Source of the DNA: Candidatus Nomurabacteria bacterium
GTDB lineage: Bacteria; Patescibacteriota; Minisyncoccia; Phycocordibacterales; UBA9973
Assembly: GCA_021413625.1 (NCBI GenBank)
Contig: JAIOPY010000070.1
Span: 1 to 9,814 of the forward strand
Direction of reading: 5' to 3'
DNA: 9,814 nucleotides
Under the pieces are notes generated by a model. That model saw only the letters and a list, made by a program, of their open reading frames with translations, did no database searches and was not told the DNA's origin. Positions within the stretch are counted from its first letter, which is position 1; each line of letters begins with the position of its first letter. A program made the translations under genes and the position numbers. Shown in pieces: positions 1-6,785 of this stretch.

Positions 1-641
1 GAAGATAAAAATTCATCTGCTCGCATAACGTGCGAAGCTTTCATCTCCAAGTCATCCACAATATGAGCAAAGTTATAGGTTGGATAGCCATCACTTTTTA
101 TTAAAATAAAATCATCCAATGCTTCTGGCCCCGCAGATAAATCACCACGCACGGCATCATGCCAAGAATAACTTTTAATTTCTGGTATTTTAAATCTTAG
201 AGCCTTAGTGCCGTCCCATACGCCAAAAACCTCTGGTCTATGGTCTCGGTATAAAAATGCTTTTTTATTTTCTTCAGCTTCTTTTCTAAACTCATCTAAT
301 TGTTCTTTAGAATACGGGTCAGGATAAGCAAAACCTTTCTCAATTAAAATTTGCGCGTATTTTTTATATGTTTCTAACCTAGAAGATTGTAAATATGGCG
401 CATTTGGTCCTCCTATGTCTGGACCTTCATCCCAATTAATGCCCAGCCATTTTAAAGACTCAATGATGTGCTCCATGGAGCCTTCCACCTCTCTTTTTTT
501 GTCTGTATCTTCAATTCTAAGGATAAAAGTTCCTTTATTCTTTTTTGCCCATAAATAAGCATACAGAGCCGTCCTTATTCCACCCACGTGCATAAAGCCT
601 GTCGGGCTAGGAGCAAATCTGGTAACAACATTTTGAGACAT
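1..641 (-). CDS. gltX: Glutamate--tRNA ligase, N-terminal part (cut by window edge)
   Basis: Class I aminoacyl-tRNA synthetase that charges tRNA-Glu in the cytosol. 213 codons are visible; the C-terminal part, including the expected KMSKS loop and anticodon-binding domain, lies beyond position 1. The start is ATG at 639-641. The protein opens with the Rossmann signature FAPSPTGFMHVGG (residues 9-21, HIGH-type motif HVGG at 18-21), then RIEDTD, a DEGP..GGP..PYLQSSR stretch typical of GluRS rather than GlnRS, and HVMRADEFLS at the visible end (families usually read HV-[IL]-RG-[ED]). No cysteine occurs in the visible part, so the zinc-binding insertion known from the E. coli enzyme is absent, as in several other bacteria. 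It lies 141 nt downstream of murG behind a palindromic element and has its own promoter-like sequence. Whether it also charges tRNA-Gln (non-discriminating type) cannot be judged here. Confidence 0.96.
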   Translation of the reverse strand, partial: MSQNVVTRFAPSPTGFMHVGGIRTALYAYLWAKKNKGTFILRIEDTDKKREVEGSMEHIIESLKWLGINWDEGPDIGGPNAPYLQSSRLETYKKYAQILIEKGFAYPDPYSKEQLDEFRKEAEENKKAFLYRDHRPEVFGVWDGTKALRFKIPEIKSYSWHDAVRGDLSAGPEALDDFILIKSDGYPTYNFAHIVDDLEMKASHVMRADEFLS

Positions 642-647
642 AATGTC

Positions 648-656
648 ATTTTAACA
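648..656 (-). promoter_or_regulatory. Extended -10 promoter of gltX, predicted leaderless
   Basis: On the minus strand the sequence reads TGT-TAAAAT, an extended -10 (TGn) with a hexamer matching TATAAT at 5 of 6 bases. The hexamer ends 6 nt before the gltX ATG, so transcription would be expected to begin at or next to the start codon. No good -35 is seen: 17 nt upstream is TTTCTT, inside the palindrome arm. No Shine-Dalgarno sequence precedes the ATG, which fits a leaderless mRNA. Confidence 0.55.
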
Positions 657-669
657 CTATTTTTAGTAA

Positions 670-773
670 TAAGAAAACTATAGAGTTTTAGAGACTTGGG
701 AGCGCGACGGCGCGAGCACGAGGAATTTTTTAGTAAAAAAATATCCGTACTCTAAAACTTTATAGTTTTCTTA
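670..773. repeat. 104-nt palindromic element between murG and gltX
   Basis: This fills most of the 141-nt gap between murG and gltX. The arms at 670-693 and 750-773 are complementary over 24 nt, with a single G-T wobble. Each arm is itself nearly palindromic (AAAACT...AGTTTT). The 56-nt centre begins GC-rich (698-723 is 21/26 G+C), including GCGC-GACG-GCGC at 702-713. It then forms a second hairpin at 722-746: a 10-bp stem with one bulged A (743) and loop AGTA (732-735). That hairpin core and the 10-mer CGCGACGGCG (703-712) recur inside the M1 peptidase gene at 9681-9712. The shape suggests a small dispersed palindromic (MITE- or REP-like) element. Read on the minus strand it could also act as a murG terminator, because the last arm ends in TTTTCTT. 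No clear target duplication is visible. Confidence 0.7.
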
Positions 774-782
774 AGTTAAACT

Positions 783-1913
783 TTAACGTTCGTGGCTCAA
801 AGCTATATCCACTAAAGCGCGAGCTATTTTAGCAGAAGCGTCAGGTTTATGAAAAGTTTTAGCAGCTTTAGCCATTCTTTCATAACCTTCTTTGTCTTCT
901 ATCATACTTTCAACTTCGGAGCTTAAAATATTTGCGGTCATGTTGCCTTCCTCAATCACACTGCATGCCCCAGCATGAGCATAGGTAAAAGCATTTTTCT
1001 TTGCATGGTCAGCATTTGATTTTTGAAAAGGAATAAGTATAGATGGCACTCCCCAAGACGCTATTTCAAAAAGAGTTGAACCAGCTCGGGAAATAACTAA
1101 AGTTGCAATACCCGCAGCCATTTTCATTGCTAGTGGATTCAAAAATGCTATGGGTAAATACCTAGATTTATTTTCACTGTCGCGCAAAACCACGTCCGCT
1201 TGCTCCTTAACCATTTTAAAATTTCTAATGCCAGTTTGGTGAATCACTTGATAGTTTTTTACCAACCTTGGCAGTGCATCTAAAATTGTATTGTTTATAA
1301 GCTCCGCGCCTTGAGAACCGCCTAAAATAAAAATAGTCGGCACACCAGATTCAAATTTAAAATATTTTAAAGCTTCTTCGCGTGAAGAAGGAATTTCTAT
1401 CTCACTTCTAATAGGGTGCCCCGTCCAAGCCACAGTGTCTTTAGGAAAAAATACAGCCGCATTTTTAAAAGATACTGCAACTTTTTTAGCAAAACTTCCT
1501 GCCCATTTATTTACTCTGCCTGGCGCAGAGTCCGACTCGTGTATCATTACCGGAATACCTAAAATTCTCGCTGCTACCAAGGTCGGAAAAGAGCCGTAAC
1601 CTCCTTTGCCAAAAACTACATCTGGATAAATAGAAAACAAAGTAAAAATAGCCCCGATGGTGCCAAAAATCATTTTGAAAAAATCTACTAAATTTAAAAC
1701 TGAAAAGTAAGTACGCATCTTTCCAGCAGAAACTTCTTCAAAGATAATATCGTTTTGAAAAAGAGCCTCCTTGTCATAAGGCTCGTCAGAAATATAATAC
1801 ATTTTCACTCCCAAGATATTTTCTGTATCTATTAATTTATTTATTTTTTGAGCAACAGCGATAATTGGATAAAAGTGTCCGCCTGTTCCTCCGCCTGTAA
1901 AGACTATTTTCAT
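783..1913 (-). CDS. murG: UDP-GlcNAc:lipid I N-acetylglucosaminyltransferase (MurG)
   Basis: GT28/GT-B glycosyltransferase that adds GlcNAc from UDP-GlcNAc to lipid I, giving lipid II on the inner face of the membrane. At 376 aa it is full length. The N-terminal glycine-rich loop is GGGTGGHFYP (7-16). It is followed by FGKGGYGSFP (101-110), HESDSAPGRVNKW (125-137, where many MurGs read HEQNAIAG.TN), GHPIR (165-169), GGSQGAELIN (198-207), SRAGSTLFEIASWGVP (275-290) and a Q..NADHAKKNA segment (297-308) that would contact the nucleotide sugar. ATG at 1911-1913 starts 3 nt after the ftsW stop with no Shine-Dalgarno sequence. It is the last gene of the mraY-ftsW-murG block, followed by the palindromic element. 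Confidence 0.97.
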   Translation of the reverse strand: MKIVFTGGGTGGHFYPIIAVAQKINKLIDTENILGVKMYYISDEPYDKEALFQNDIIFEEVSAGKMRTYFSVLNLVDFFKMIFGTIGAIFTLFSIYPDVVFGKGGYGSFPTLVAARILGIPVMIHESDSAPGRVNKWAGSFAKKVAVSFKNAAVFFPKDTVAWTGHPIRSEIEIPSSREEALKYFKFESGVPTIFILGGSQGAELINNTILDALPRLVKNYQVIHQTGIRNFKMVKEQADVVLRDSENKSRYLPIAFLNPLAMKMAAGIATLVISRAGSTLFEIASWGVPSILIPFQKSNADHAKKNAFTYAHAGACSVIEEGNMTANILSSEVESMIEDKEGYERMAKAAKTFHKPDASAKIARALVDIALSHER

Positions 1914-1916
1914 AAT

Positions 1917-3020
1917 TTAAGTATTCTTAATTTGCGCTCTTGATATCTGTAGCACAATGCCTATGGCCATTAAATACACCATAAATGAAGTCCCTCCATG
2001 ACTCATAAAAGGTAGTGGCACTCCAGTTAAAGGAAATACCCCTGTAATGGAAGCAATATTCATAAAAGACTGTGCTGTAATCATTATAACAATTCCAGAC
2101 ACTAATAGTCTACTGAATAGGTCAGGGCTGTGGTTGGCTATATGAAAGCCACGGAAAAGGAAAAGTAAAAATAGGAGAACGATACCAACCGAACCTACAA
2201 AACCCAACTCTTCCGCTAAAACAGCAAAAATAGAATCTCCTTGAGGTTCGGGCAAGTAATTAAACTTTTGGATACTCTGCCCATATCCCCTACCTAAAAC
2301 TCCTCCTGAGCCTATGGCTATCATGGATTGTTGTATTTGATATGAAGAGCCACGCGGGTCCTCCGAAGGATTGATAAATGTTTTTACTCTTTGTTGTAAA
2401 TACGGGGTGGTAAATACTAAAACGGTAAGCAGAATTAAAGCGCTGGTAACTATGCCAATAATATACTTCATCGGCACTCCAGAAATAAAAAGCATACTAA
2501 TACCTGTGACTGTAATTAAAATAAAGCTTTTGGTGTCGGGTTGATTAAATAAAATTAAAGCAATAACACCGAGCATCACTACTAGAGGTAAAATACCAAA
2601 TTTAAAATCTTGAACTTTATGCTTTACCCAAGAAAGCCATGCCGCAAAATAAATAATAAAACCAAATTTCAAAAATTCTACAGGCTGAAAAGAAACTGGT
2701 CCGAGTTTTATCCATCTTTCAGCTCCTTGGTGGCTCCAGCCAATCGTGGGTAAAAAAACAGCCGCAGTTAAAAGTATGGAACCGAGAAAAATATAAAAAG
2801 AGTAATTCCGCCAAAACTTGTAATCTATTTTCAGACACAAAAACATCCCCACTAAACCAGCACCCAACCCCAACACAAGCTGGCTAAATAAAACTCCATA
2901 AAAAGTTTTTTCGTTTTTAGCTAAAATACCCAAAGAAGCAGAAATAAATATGGCTACCCCCACAATAATGAGCAGTGCCACAATTATTAAGAAAAATTTA
3001 TCAAATTTTTTTGCTCGCAT
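1917..3020 (-). CDS. ftsW: SEDS peptidoglycan glycosyltransferase FtsW
   Basis: Polytopic SEDS-family lipid II polymerase of the divisome; 367 aa with about ten hydrophobic segments. Diagnostic motifs are GAERWIKLGPVSFQPVEFLK (99-118), NQPDTKSF (159-166) with Asp162 at the position of the SEDS catalytic aspartate, SSYQIQQSMIAIGSGG (225-240), YLPEPQGDSIFAVLAEELGF (255-274), and the C-terminal GVPLPFMSHGGTSF (333-346). Two usual motifs are altered: QPSE reads QPVE, and QPDLGT reads QPDTKS. The call as FtsW rather than RodA rests on its position between mraY and murG and on the EPQGDSIFAV segment; RodA remains possible on sequence alone. ATG at 3018-3020 lies 1 nt after the mraY stop, implying translational coupling. 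No class B PBP partner is in the window. Confidence 0.93.
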   Translation of the reverse strand: MRAKKFDKFFLIIVALLIIVGVAIFISASLGILAKNEKTFYGVLFSQLVLGLGAGLVGMFLCLKIDYKFWRNYSFYIFLGSILLTAAVFLPTIGWSHQGAERWIKLGPVSFQPVEFLKFGFIIYFAAWLSWVKHKVQDFKFGILPLVVMLGVIALILFNQPDTKSFILITVTGISMLFISGVPMKYIIGIVTSALILLTVLVFTTPYLQQRVKTFINPSEDPRGSSYQIQQSMIAIGSGGVLGRGYGQSIQKFNYLPEPQGDSIFAVLAEELGFVGSVGIVLLFLLFLFRGFHIANHSPDLFSRLLVSGIVIMITAQSFMNIASITGVFPLTGVPLPFMSHGGTSFMVYLMAIGIVLQISRAQIKNT

Positions 3021-3021
3021 T

Positions 3022-4071
3022 TTATCTACTTATTATCGCTAAAACAATTCCGATAATTGAAAATATAACTGACAAAACCCAGAAACGCATAGTGACTTTA
3101 TATGAAGGCCAACCGATAGCTTCAAAATGGTGATGGATTGGCGCCAATTTAAAAATTCTTTTACCTCTAAATTTTTTAGAGAGTGTTTGTAAAATAACTG
3201 ATGCAGATGAAATCAAAAGCGGAAAAGCAACGATGGGCAAAATAAAAACAGAATCCGTAAGAAAAGCTAAAGTGGCTAAAGTAATCGTGAGCCCAATAAT
3301 ACCTGTTTCGCCCATATAAAACCTGGCAGGTGGAATATTAAACCATAAAAAAGCCAAGGTGGCGCCCGTAATCACACTTGAGAAAGCGGCTATGTCTATT
3401 TGATTGTTGGCAAAAGCTATAGCGGAATAGGAAGCAAATATCGCTGCTAAAACTCCTCCAGCTAAACCGTCTATACCGTCTATGACTCCACCAGAAAATA
3501 CAGCGAGCGCCACCATCATAAAAAATGGAATAATTAAAACTCCTAAATAAAACTGTCCCACAAATGGAATGTGTACGGAAACAATGCCAAGTTTGTAGAA
3601 AAACCACATACCGATAAGCAGGGCAATAAATGCAACTAAAAACGCCTTCCATTTACGCCAAGATGCATCATCATGAGCAAATTTGCCCTTGCCGTATATT
3701 TGAATCAAATCATCCCACAAACCAATCAGGGAACCGAGAAGTAAAGTAAAAAATGGTATGAGTGTCTGTCCGCGACTTAAGAAATTCATTTTCATAAAAT
3801 CTTCCGAAGGAAAAAAAATAGAAGCGCAATAAAAAAGTAACGTGATTATTAAAACCGAAACCCAAATAATTATTCCGCCAACTCTAGGGGTGTTTAATTC
3901 TTCTTTCTCATTATGAATTTTTTGGAAATCAGCAATTAAATTCTCATTTCTGGAATACTTCTTCCACATCTTAAATTTATAGAAAAAATGAGTAGCGATA
4001 GGAGTCAAAAGAAGCCCGAAAAAGAACGCCAGAGTCGTTGGAATAAAGATTTTAACCAAGTTTATAAGCAT
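3022..4071 (-). CDS. mraY: Phospho-N-acetylmuramoyl-pentapeptide transferase (MraY)
   Basis: Membrane enzyme that moves phospho-MurNAc-pentapeptide from UDP to undecaprenyl phosphate, making lipid I. At 349 aa with about ten hydrophobic segments it has the usual MraY length. Visible motifs are TPRVGG (61-66, normally TPTMGG), LWDD (118-121, the Mg-binding DD pair), GGVIDGIDGLAGG (194-206), FNIPPARFYMGETG (244-257) and PIHHHFE (311-317). The histidine motif separates MraY from WecA and TagO relatives. The odd feature is Glu255: the family has Asp here (MGD-x-G), a Mg-binding active-site residue. It is the first gene of the mraY-ftsW-murG block, without the common murD next to it. The ATG at 4069-4071 has an extended -10 six nt upstream and no Shine-Dalgarno sequence, suggesting a leaderless message. 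Confidence 0.96.
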   Translation of the reverse strand: MLINLVKIFIPTTLAFFFGLLLTPIATHFFYKFKMWKKYSRNENLIADFQKIHNEKEELNTPRVGGIIIWVSVLIITLLFYCASIFFPSEDFMKMNFLSRGQTLIPFFTLLLGSLIGLWDDLIQIYGKGKFAHDDASWRKWKAFLVAFIALLIGMWFFYKLGIVSVHIPFVGQFYLGVLIIPFFMMVALAVFSGGVIDGIDGLAGGVLAAIFASYSAIAFANNQIDIAAFSSVITGATLAFLWFNIPPARFYMGETGIIGLTITLATLAFLTDSVFILPIVAFPLLISSASVILQTLSKKFRGKRIFKLAPIHHHFEAIGWPSYKVTMRFWVLSVIFSIIGIVLAIISR

Positions 4072-4077
4072 TTAATG

Positions 4078-4107
4078 ATTATAACAATAAAAGAGCGCAC
4101 TAAACAA
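4078..4107 (-). promoter_or_regulatory. Promoter of mraY-ftsW-murG, predicted leaderless
   Basis: On the minus strand an extended -10, TGT-TATAAT (4086-4078), has a consensus hexamer and ends 6 nt before the mraY ATG. A weak -35, TTGTTT (4107-4102), lies 18 nt upstream. The start of transcription is predicted at or beside the ATG. The spacer overlaps the downstream arm of the small hairpin that follows the zinc-ribbon gene. Confidence 0.6.
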
Positions 4108-4127
4108 GCTTACATATTTGAGCGCTC
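4093..4127 (-). terminator. Possible weak terminator after the zinc-ribbon gene
   Basis: Read on the minus strand, GAGCGC (4127-4122) and GCGCTC (4098-4093) can pair into a 6-bp GC-rich stem with a 23-nt loop, directly followed by TTTTATTG. It begins 4 nt after the stop codon of the zinc-ribbon gene. The short stem and long loop make it weak. It may end part of the scpA-unit transcripts before the mraY promoter, or be incidental. Confidence 0.35.
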
Positions 4128-4131
4128 CATA

Positions 4132-5871
4132 CTAGTAAATTTCAGCTTTATAGCATTTTTCACAATACACAATCTCAGGTCTTTCAGGAGCATAGCTTGT
4201 CTTAAATTCTGTTTCGCACTCCCCTTTTCCATGAGAATGACTGTCTGTGTCACACATACACTTTCGTTGCCAAAGTTTAAAAGGATTACGCCTTGCAACC
4301 CTAGCAGCATTTCTACAGAAAAAACATCGTCGCGGAATAGGAATTTGCATTTTTCTATAGAAAATTAGTTCATTTTTAATGATTTTGTAATTCCTCTTAC
4401 AATCAACACAAAGTAAAACATCTTCTAAGATTGAGTCGTCAACATCGTTAATTGATTCTGGAATACTTTCTGGTTTTAATGTTTCTTTGCCTGTGGTGCG
4501 TTGGATGTTGTCCTGCCAAAGATAATTCTTCTCCAGGGCTTCTTCCCTTGATAAAGGAAATTCCTCATGAGCGCAGCTTTCGTTATATCCAAAATATGAA
4601 AGATTTATTGGAAAATATTCTCCATACTTATACTCAATACCTTTTGTGTCCTTATAGGGCATTTGATTCATATGTTCAATAATTTTAGGCAAGAGCTTTT
4701 CATATTCTTCTTTAGAATATTGTTTATTTAAAATTACATAATTACTGTTACGTAATGCAATAGAACCAAAAGAATGTTTGCAATTATGACAGTGTTGAGT
4801 GTATTTAATATCTTGGCTTTTTACTGAAAGTAAACCAAAAAAGTTAAGCTGAGAATGGTCTCCCACTACGCACTCATAACTTTCAGATATGCCTCCTGAT
4901 AAAGTTATATCGTAAGAATCTTTATCTGGACCAGAACTATCTCCTGCAAAATCACAATATCTTAAATTTTCCGAATTTTTAACAATAAAAGAATCCCGCA
5001 CATTTTTAGAGTCAGAAATTATGTCACCCAAAGTATTTAAACACCTAAAAACTAGCGAAGACCTGCGGGGATGTCCTAAAATAAATTCATTAAATTCCTT
5101 CTCTGCTTTTTCAACTCCCGCGTAAGTGTCTAATCTATAATCTCCTAGAATTTTTTCGTATTCTTCTTTAGAGTACTGTTTATTTTTAAAATGATATTTT
5201 TTATTCCTCAAACCAGTGGACATAAAACAATCTTTGCAATCTATGCAATCATATAAAAATTGAGAATCCATGCATGCTTTAGAAACACTGGAATACTTTA
5301 AGTTATAACAACCGCTGGTCATATAACATTCATACAATTGCTCGCTCCTAGAGCGGATGATTGAGCAATCCATAATATCTTTTCCAGACAAGACGAAAAA
5401 ACTATACATAACATTTTCAACATGCCATCCTGAAAAACACATATAGCAATTTTTAGAAAACCACCAATCATGAGTGTATTCACAATTCACACTGGCAATG
5501 CCATCATCGTTAACGATGGCCATGTGTGGAACTTTATGCATGAGTTCTTTGAATTGCTCAAAAAATGGTCTAGAAAAATCATACTCCACCCCGTAACTTT
5601 TTGGGTCCCAGTTATCACTCCACCAACATTTATTACAATATATTGTTAACCCTGAATCTGGAGAATAAACAGAAACTACCGCTTTGGAACATAAATCGCA
5701 CTTTCTAGAATAGAGCGACATATTATTCCGCCAAGCCCAACGTCTCTGCCTTCTGCAGTCAGGGCAAAAAGTTGGTGGAGGAACTTTTATTTTTTCATAA
5801 AAGTTAAAATCTTCAGATTCTATTACGAAATTTTTTCTACAGTTCTGGCAAGGTTTTGTTTCTGCCTGCAT
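4132..5871 (-). CDS. Cys-rich duplicated double zinc-ribbon protein, function unknown
   Basis: 579-aa soluble protein with 33 cysteines and no signal peptide or membrane segment. The N-terminal zinc-ribbon block has C8-x2-C11-x24-C36-x2-C39-x18-C58-x2-C61 and C79-x2-C82. A C-terminal block repeats the same spacing: C488-x2-C491-x24-C516-x2-C519-x18-C538, then C540, C552 and C570-x2-C573. Both share FY.K...P.P..C..CR...R..RN...L..RKC. Between them lie two copies of a module about 152 residues apart, each holding C-x2-C, LRN and NKQYSKEEYEK (C209/C212...230-240 and C361/C364...382-392). The central strands, rich in Asn, Ser, Tyr and Cys, look compatible with a repeat fold. I recall similar proteins as common and poorly annotated in CPR genomes, but no function can be assigned; nucleic-acid or protein binding is only a guess. 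ATG at 5869-5871 lies 2 nt after the dacA stop. Confidence 0.9.
   Translation of the reverse strand: MQAETKPCQNCRKNFVIESEDFNFYEKIKVPPPTFCPDCRRQRRWAWRNNMSLYSRKCDLCSKAVVSVYSPDSGLTIYCNKCWWSDNWDPKSYGVEYDFSRPFFEQFKELMHKVPHMAIVNDDGIASVNCEYTHDWWFSKNCYMCFSGWHVENVMYSFFVLSGKDIMDCSIIRSRSEQLYECYMTSGCYNLKYSSVSKACMDSQFLYDCIDCKDCFMSTGLRNKKYHFKNKQYSKEEYEKILGDYRLDTYAGVEKAEKEFNEFILGHPRRSSLVFRCLNTLGDIISDSKNVRDSFIVKNSENLRYCDFAGDSSGPDKDSYDITLSGGISESYECVVGDHSQLNFFGLLSVKSQDIKYTQHCHNCKHSFGSIALRNSNYVILNKQYSKEEYEKLLPKIIEHMNQMPYKDTKGIEYKYGEYFPINLSYFGYNESCAHEEFPLSREEALEKNYLWQDNIQRTTGKETLKPESIPESINDVDDSILEDVLLCVDCKRNYKIIKNELIFYRKMQIPIPRRCFFCRNAARVARRNPFKLWQRKCMCDTDSHSHGKGECETEFKTSYAPERPEIVYCEKCYKAEIY
4696..4728 (-). repeat. 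Internal repeat copy 2 (NKQYSKEEYEK module) in zinc-ribbon gene
   Basis: Encodes residues 382-392, NKQYSKEEYEK, the second copy of a motif first seen at residues 230-240. Each copy lies 18 residues after the second Cys of a C-x2-C pair, so the repeat unit is larger than this motif and dates from an intragenic duplication. Confidence 0.85.
5152..5184 (-). repeat. Internal repeat copy 1 (NKQYSKEEYEK module) in zinc-ribbon gene
   Basis: Encodes residues 230-240, NKQYSKEEYEK, identical in protein sequence to residues 382-392 of the same gene. The upstream context also matches: C-x2-C-K..F.S..LRN..Y versus C-x2-C-K.SF.SI.LRN..Y. Confidence 0.85.
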
Positions 5872-5873
5872 AT

Positions 5874-6785
5874 CTATAAATCATATAACACCTTTACAAT
5901 CTTTTCCATGTCAGAAAAACGCCCTTCAAAAGTAGAACCGAGGACAGTAACAGAGAGAGTCTCCCCTACTTTATTTTTGAAAATAACATTCAAGTTCCCT
6001 CCTGCAAGTTCTGTAAAACCAGTTTTAGAAAATAAAAGGTTCGGGATTTTTCCAATCACTGGATTAGTATTTTTGAAAACATGCGTAAAGCCAGATTCAG
6101 ATTTTAAACTAACCTCTGACAACACAGTTACCGCAGATATTTCTGGATGGCGTTTCCAAAGATACATAGCCATTATGTTAGTTTCGGAAGCAGTGCTAAA
6201 AGCGCTAGCGTTAAGACCAGTAGATAAATTCACATCCAAGCCCGTATAGTTCATAAAGAAAGAGTGTCCTGCGCCCATTCTGCGAGCTTTTAGATTCATT
6301 TTACCTAAAAAGTCATTATAAGGATTCTCTAGTAGCGCATAAGCGCCATCATTAGCAGAACTTATTAAAGTAAATTTAACCATATCGGAAACTTTCCATT
6401 TTTCGCCTACCAATAGTCCATAATCTCCCGCTTGGCTAATAGCTTTTGGAGACAAAGATAAAACATCTTCATAATCATAAAAATTTAACGCAGTGATTGC
6501 GGTCATTATTTTTGCAAGTGAAGCTATAGGCATAGATTTTTGGTCATCTTTGCCATAAATATTTTTACTTTTATCTATATTAAAAACAGAAATGGCTTTA
6601 GCTAGAACAGGTGTATTGTTAAGCGCAGTTTGTATTCTCTCTTCTCGTTCTTCTTCTAAAATAATGCGTTGGTTTCTTTGGTAATTTCCAATAGAAAATA
6701 AAATAGCCTCTATGGTAATGACAATAACAACGAAAGCAAGCAAACGATTTTGTTTAGATATTTGTTCCATTTTTTGTTTCTTCAT
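5874..6785 (-). CDS. dacA: Membrane-anchored D-alanyl-D-alanine carboxypeptidase (S11 family)
   Basis: Penicillin-binding serine peptidase that removes the terminal D-Ala from peptidoglycan stem peptides outside the membrane. It is 303 aa. One hydrophobic segment (about 15-33) follows a basic N-terminus, and no clear signal-peptidase site is seen, so it is probably an N-terminal anchor followed by an acidic helix (EEEREER, 44-50). The three active-site motifs are in order: SxxK as SLAK (89-92), SxN as SAN (143-145) and KTG (254-256). The protein ends soon after KTG, so it lacks the C-terminal domain and C-terminal anchor of E. coli PBP5 (about 400 aa). The chosen ATG (6783-6785) overlaps scpB by 32 nt. 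A second ATG at codon 6 (6768-6770) would cut the overlap to 17 nt; neither has a Shine-Dalgarno site. dacA is used in the broad family sense. Confidence 0.92.
   Translation of the reverse strand: MKKQKMEQISKQNRLLAFVVIVITIEAILFSIGNYQRNQRIILEEEREERIQTALNNTPVLAKAISVFNIDKSKNIYGKDDQKSMPIASLAKIMTAITALNFYDYEDVLSLSPKAISQAGDYGLLVGEKWKVSDMVKFTLISSANDGAYALLENPYNDFLGKMNLKARRMGAGHSFFMNYTGLDVNLSTGLNASAFSTASETNIMAMYLWKRHPEISAVTVLSEVSLKSESGFTHVFKNTNPVIGKIPNLLFSKTGFTELAGGNLNVIFKNKVGETLSVTVLGSTFEGRFSDMEKIVKVLYDL

Noticed and set aside
1914..1925. AATACT six nt before the murG ATG as a fifth leaderless promoter
   Set aside because: It lacks the first T of the -10, has no TGn extension or -35, and lies in the end of ftsW only 3 nt from murG; coupling to ftsW is the simpler view.
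4093..4127. GAGCGC hairpin as a third copy of the palindromic element
   Set aside because: It shares only the short GAGCGC string; it has no bulged-A hairpin with AGYA loop and no CGCGACGGCG, so similarity is not above chance.
4110..4310. Minus-strand open frame of 66 codons overlapping the zinc-ribbon C-terminus
   Set aside because: Out-of-frame shadow of the Cys-rich gene; the zinc-ribbon frame has duplicated motifs and explains the region.
3988..4368. Plus-strand open frame of 126 codons
   Set aside because: It lies antisense across the 5' end of mraY and the 3' end of the zinc-ribbon gene, shows no recognisable domain and has no start signals of its own; it is a shadow frame.
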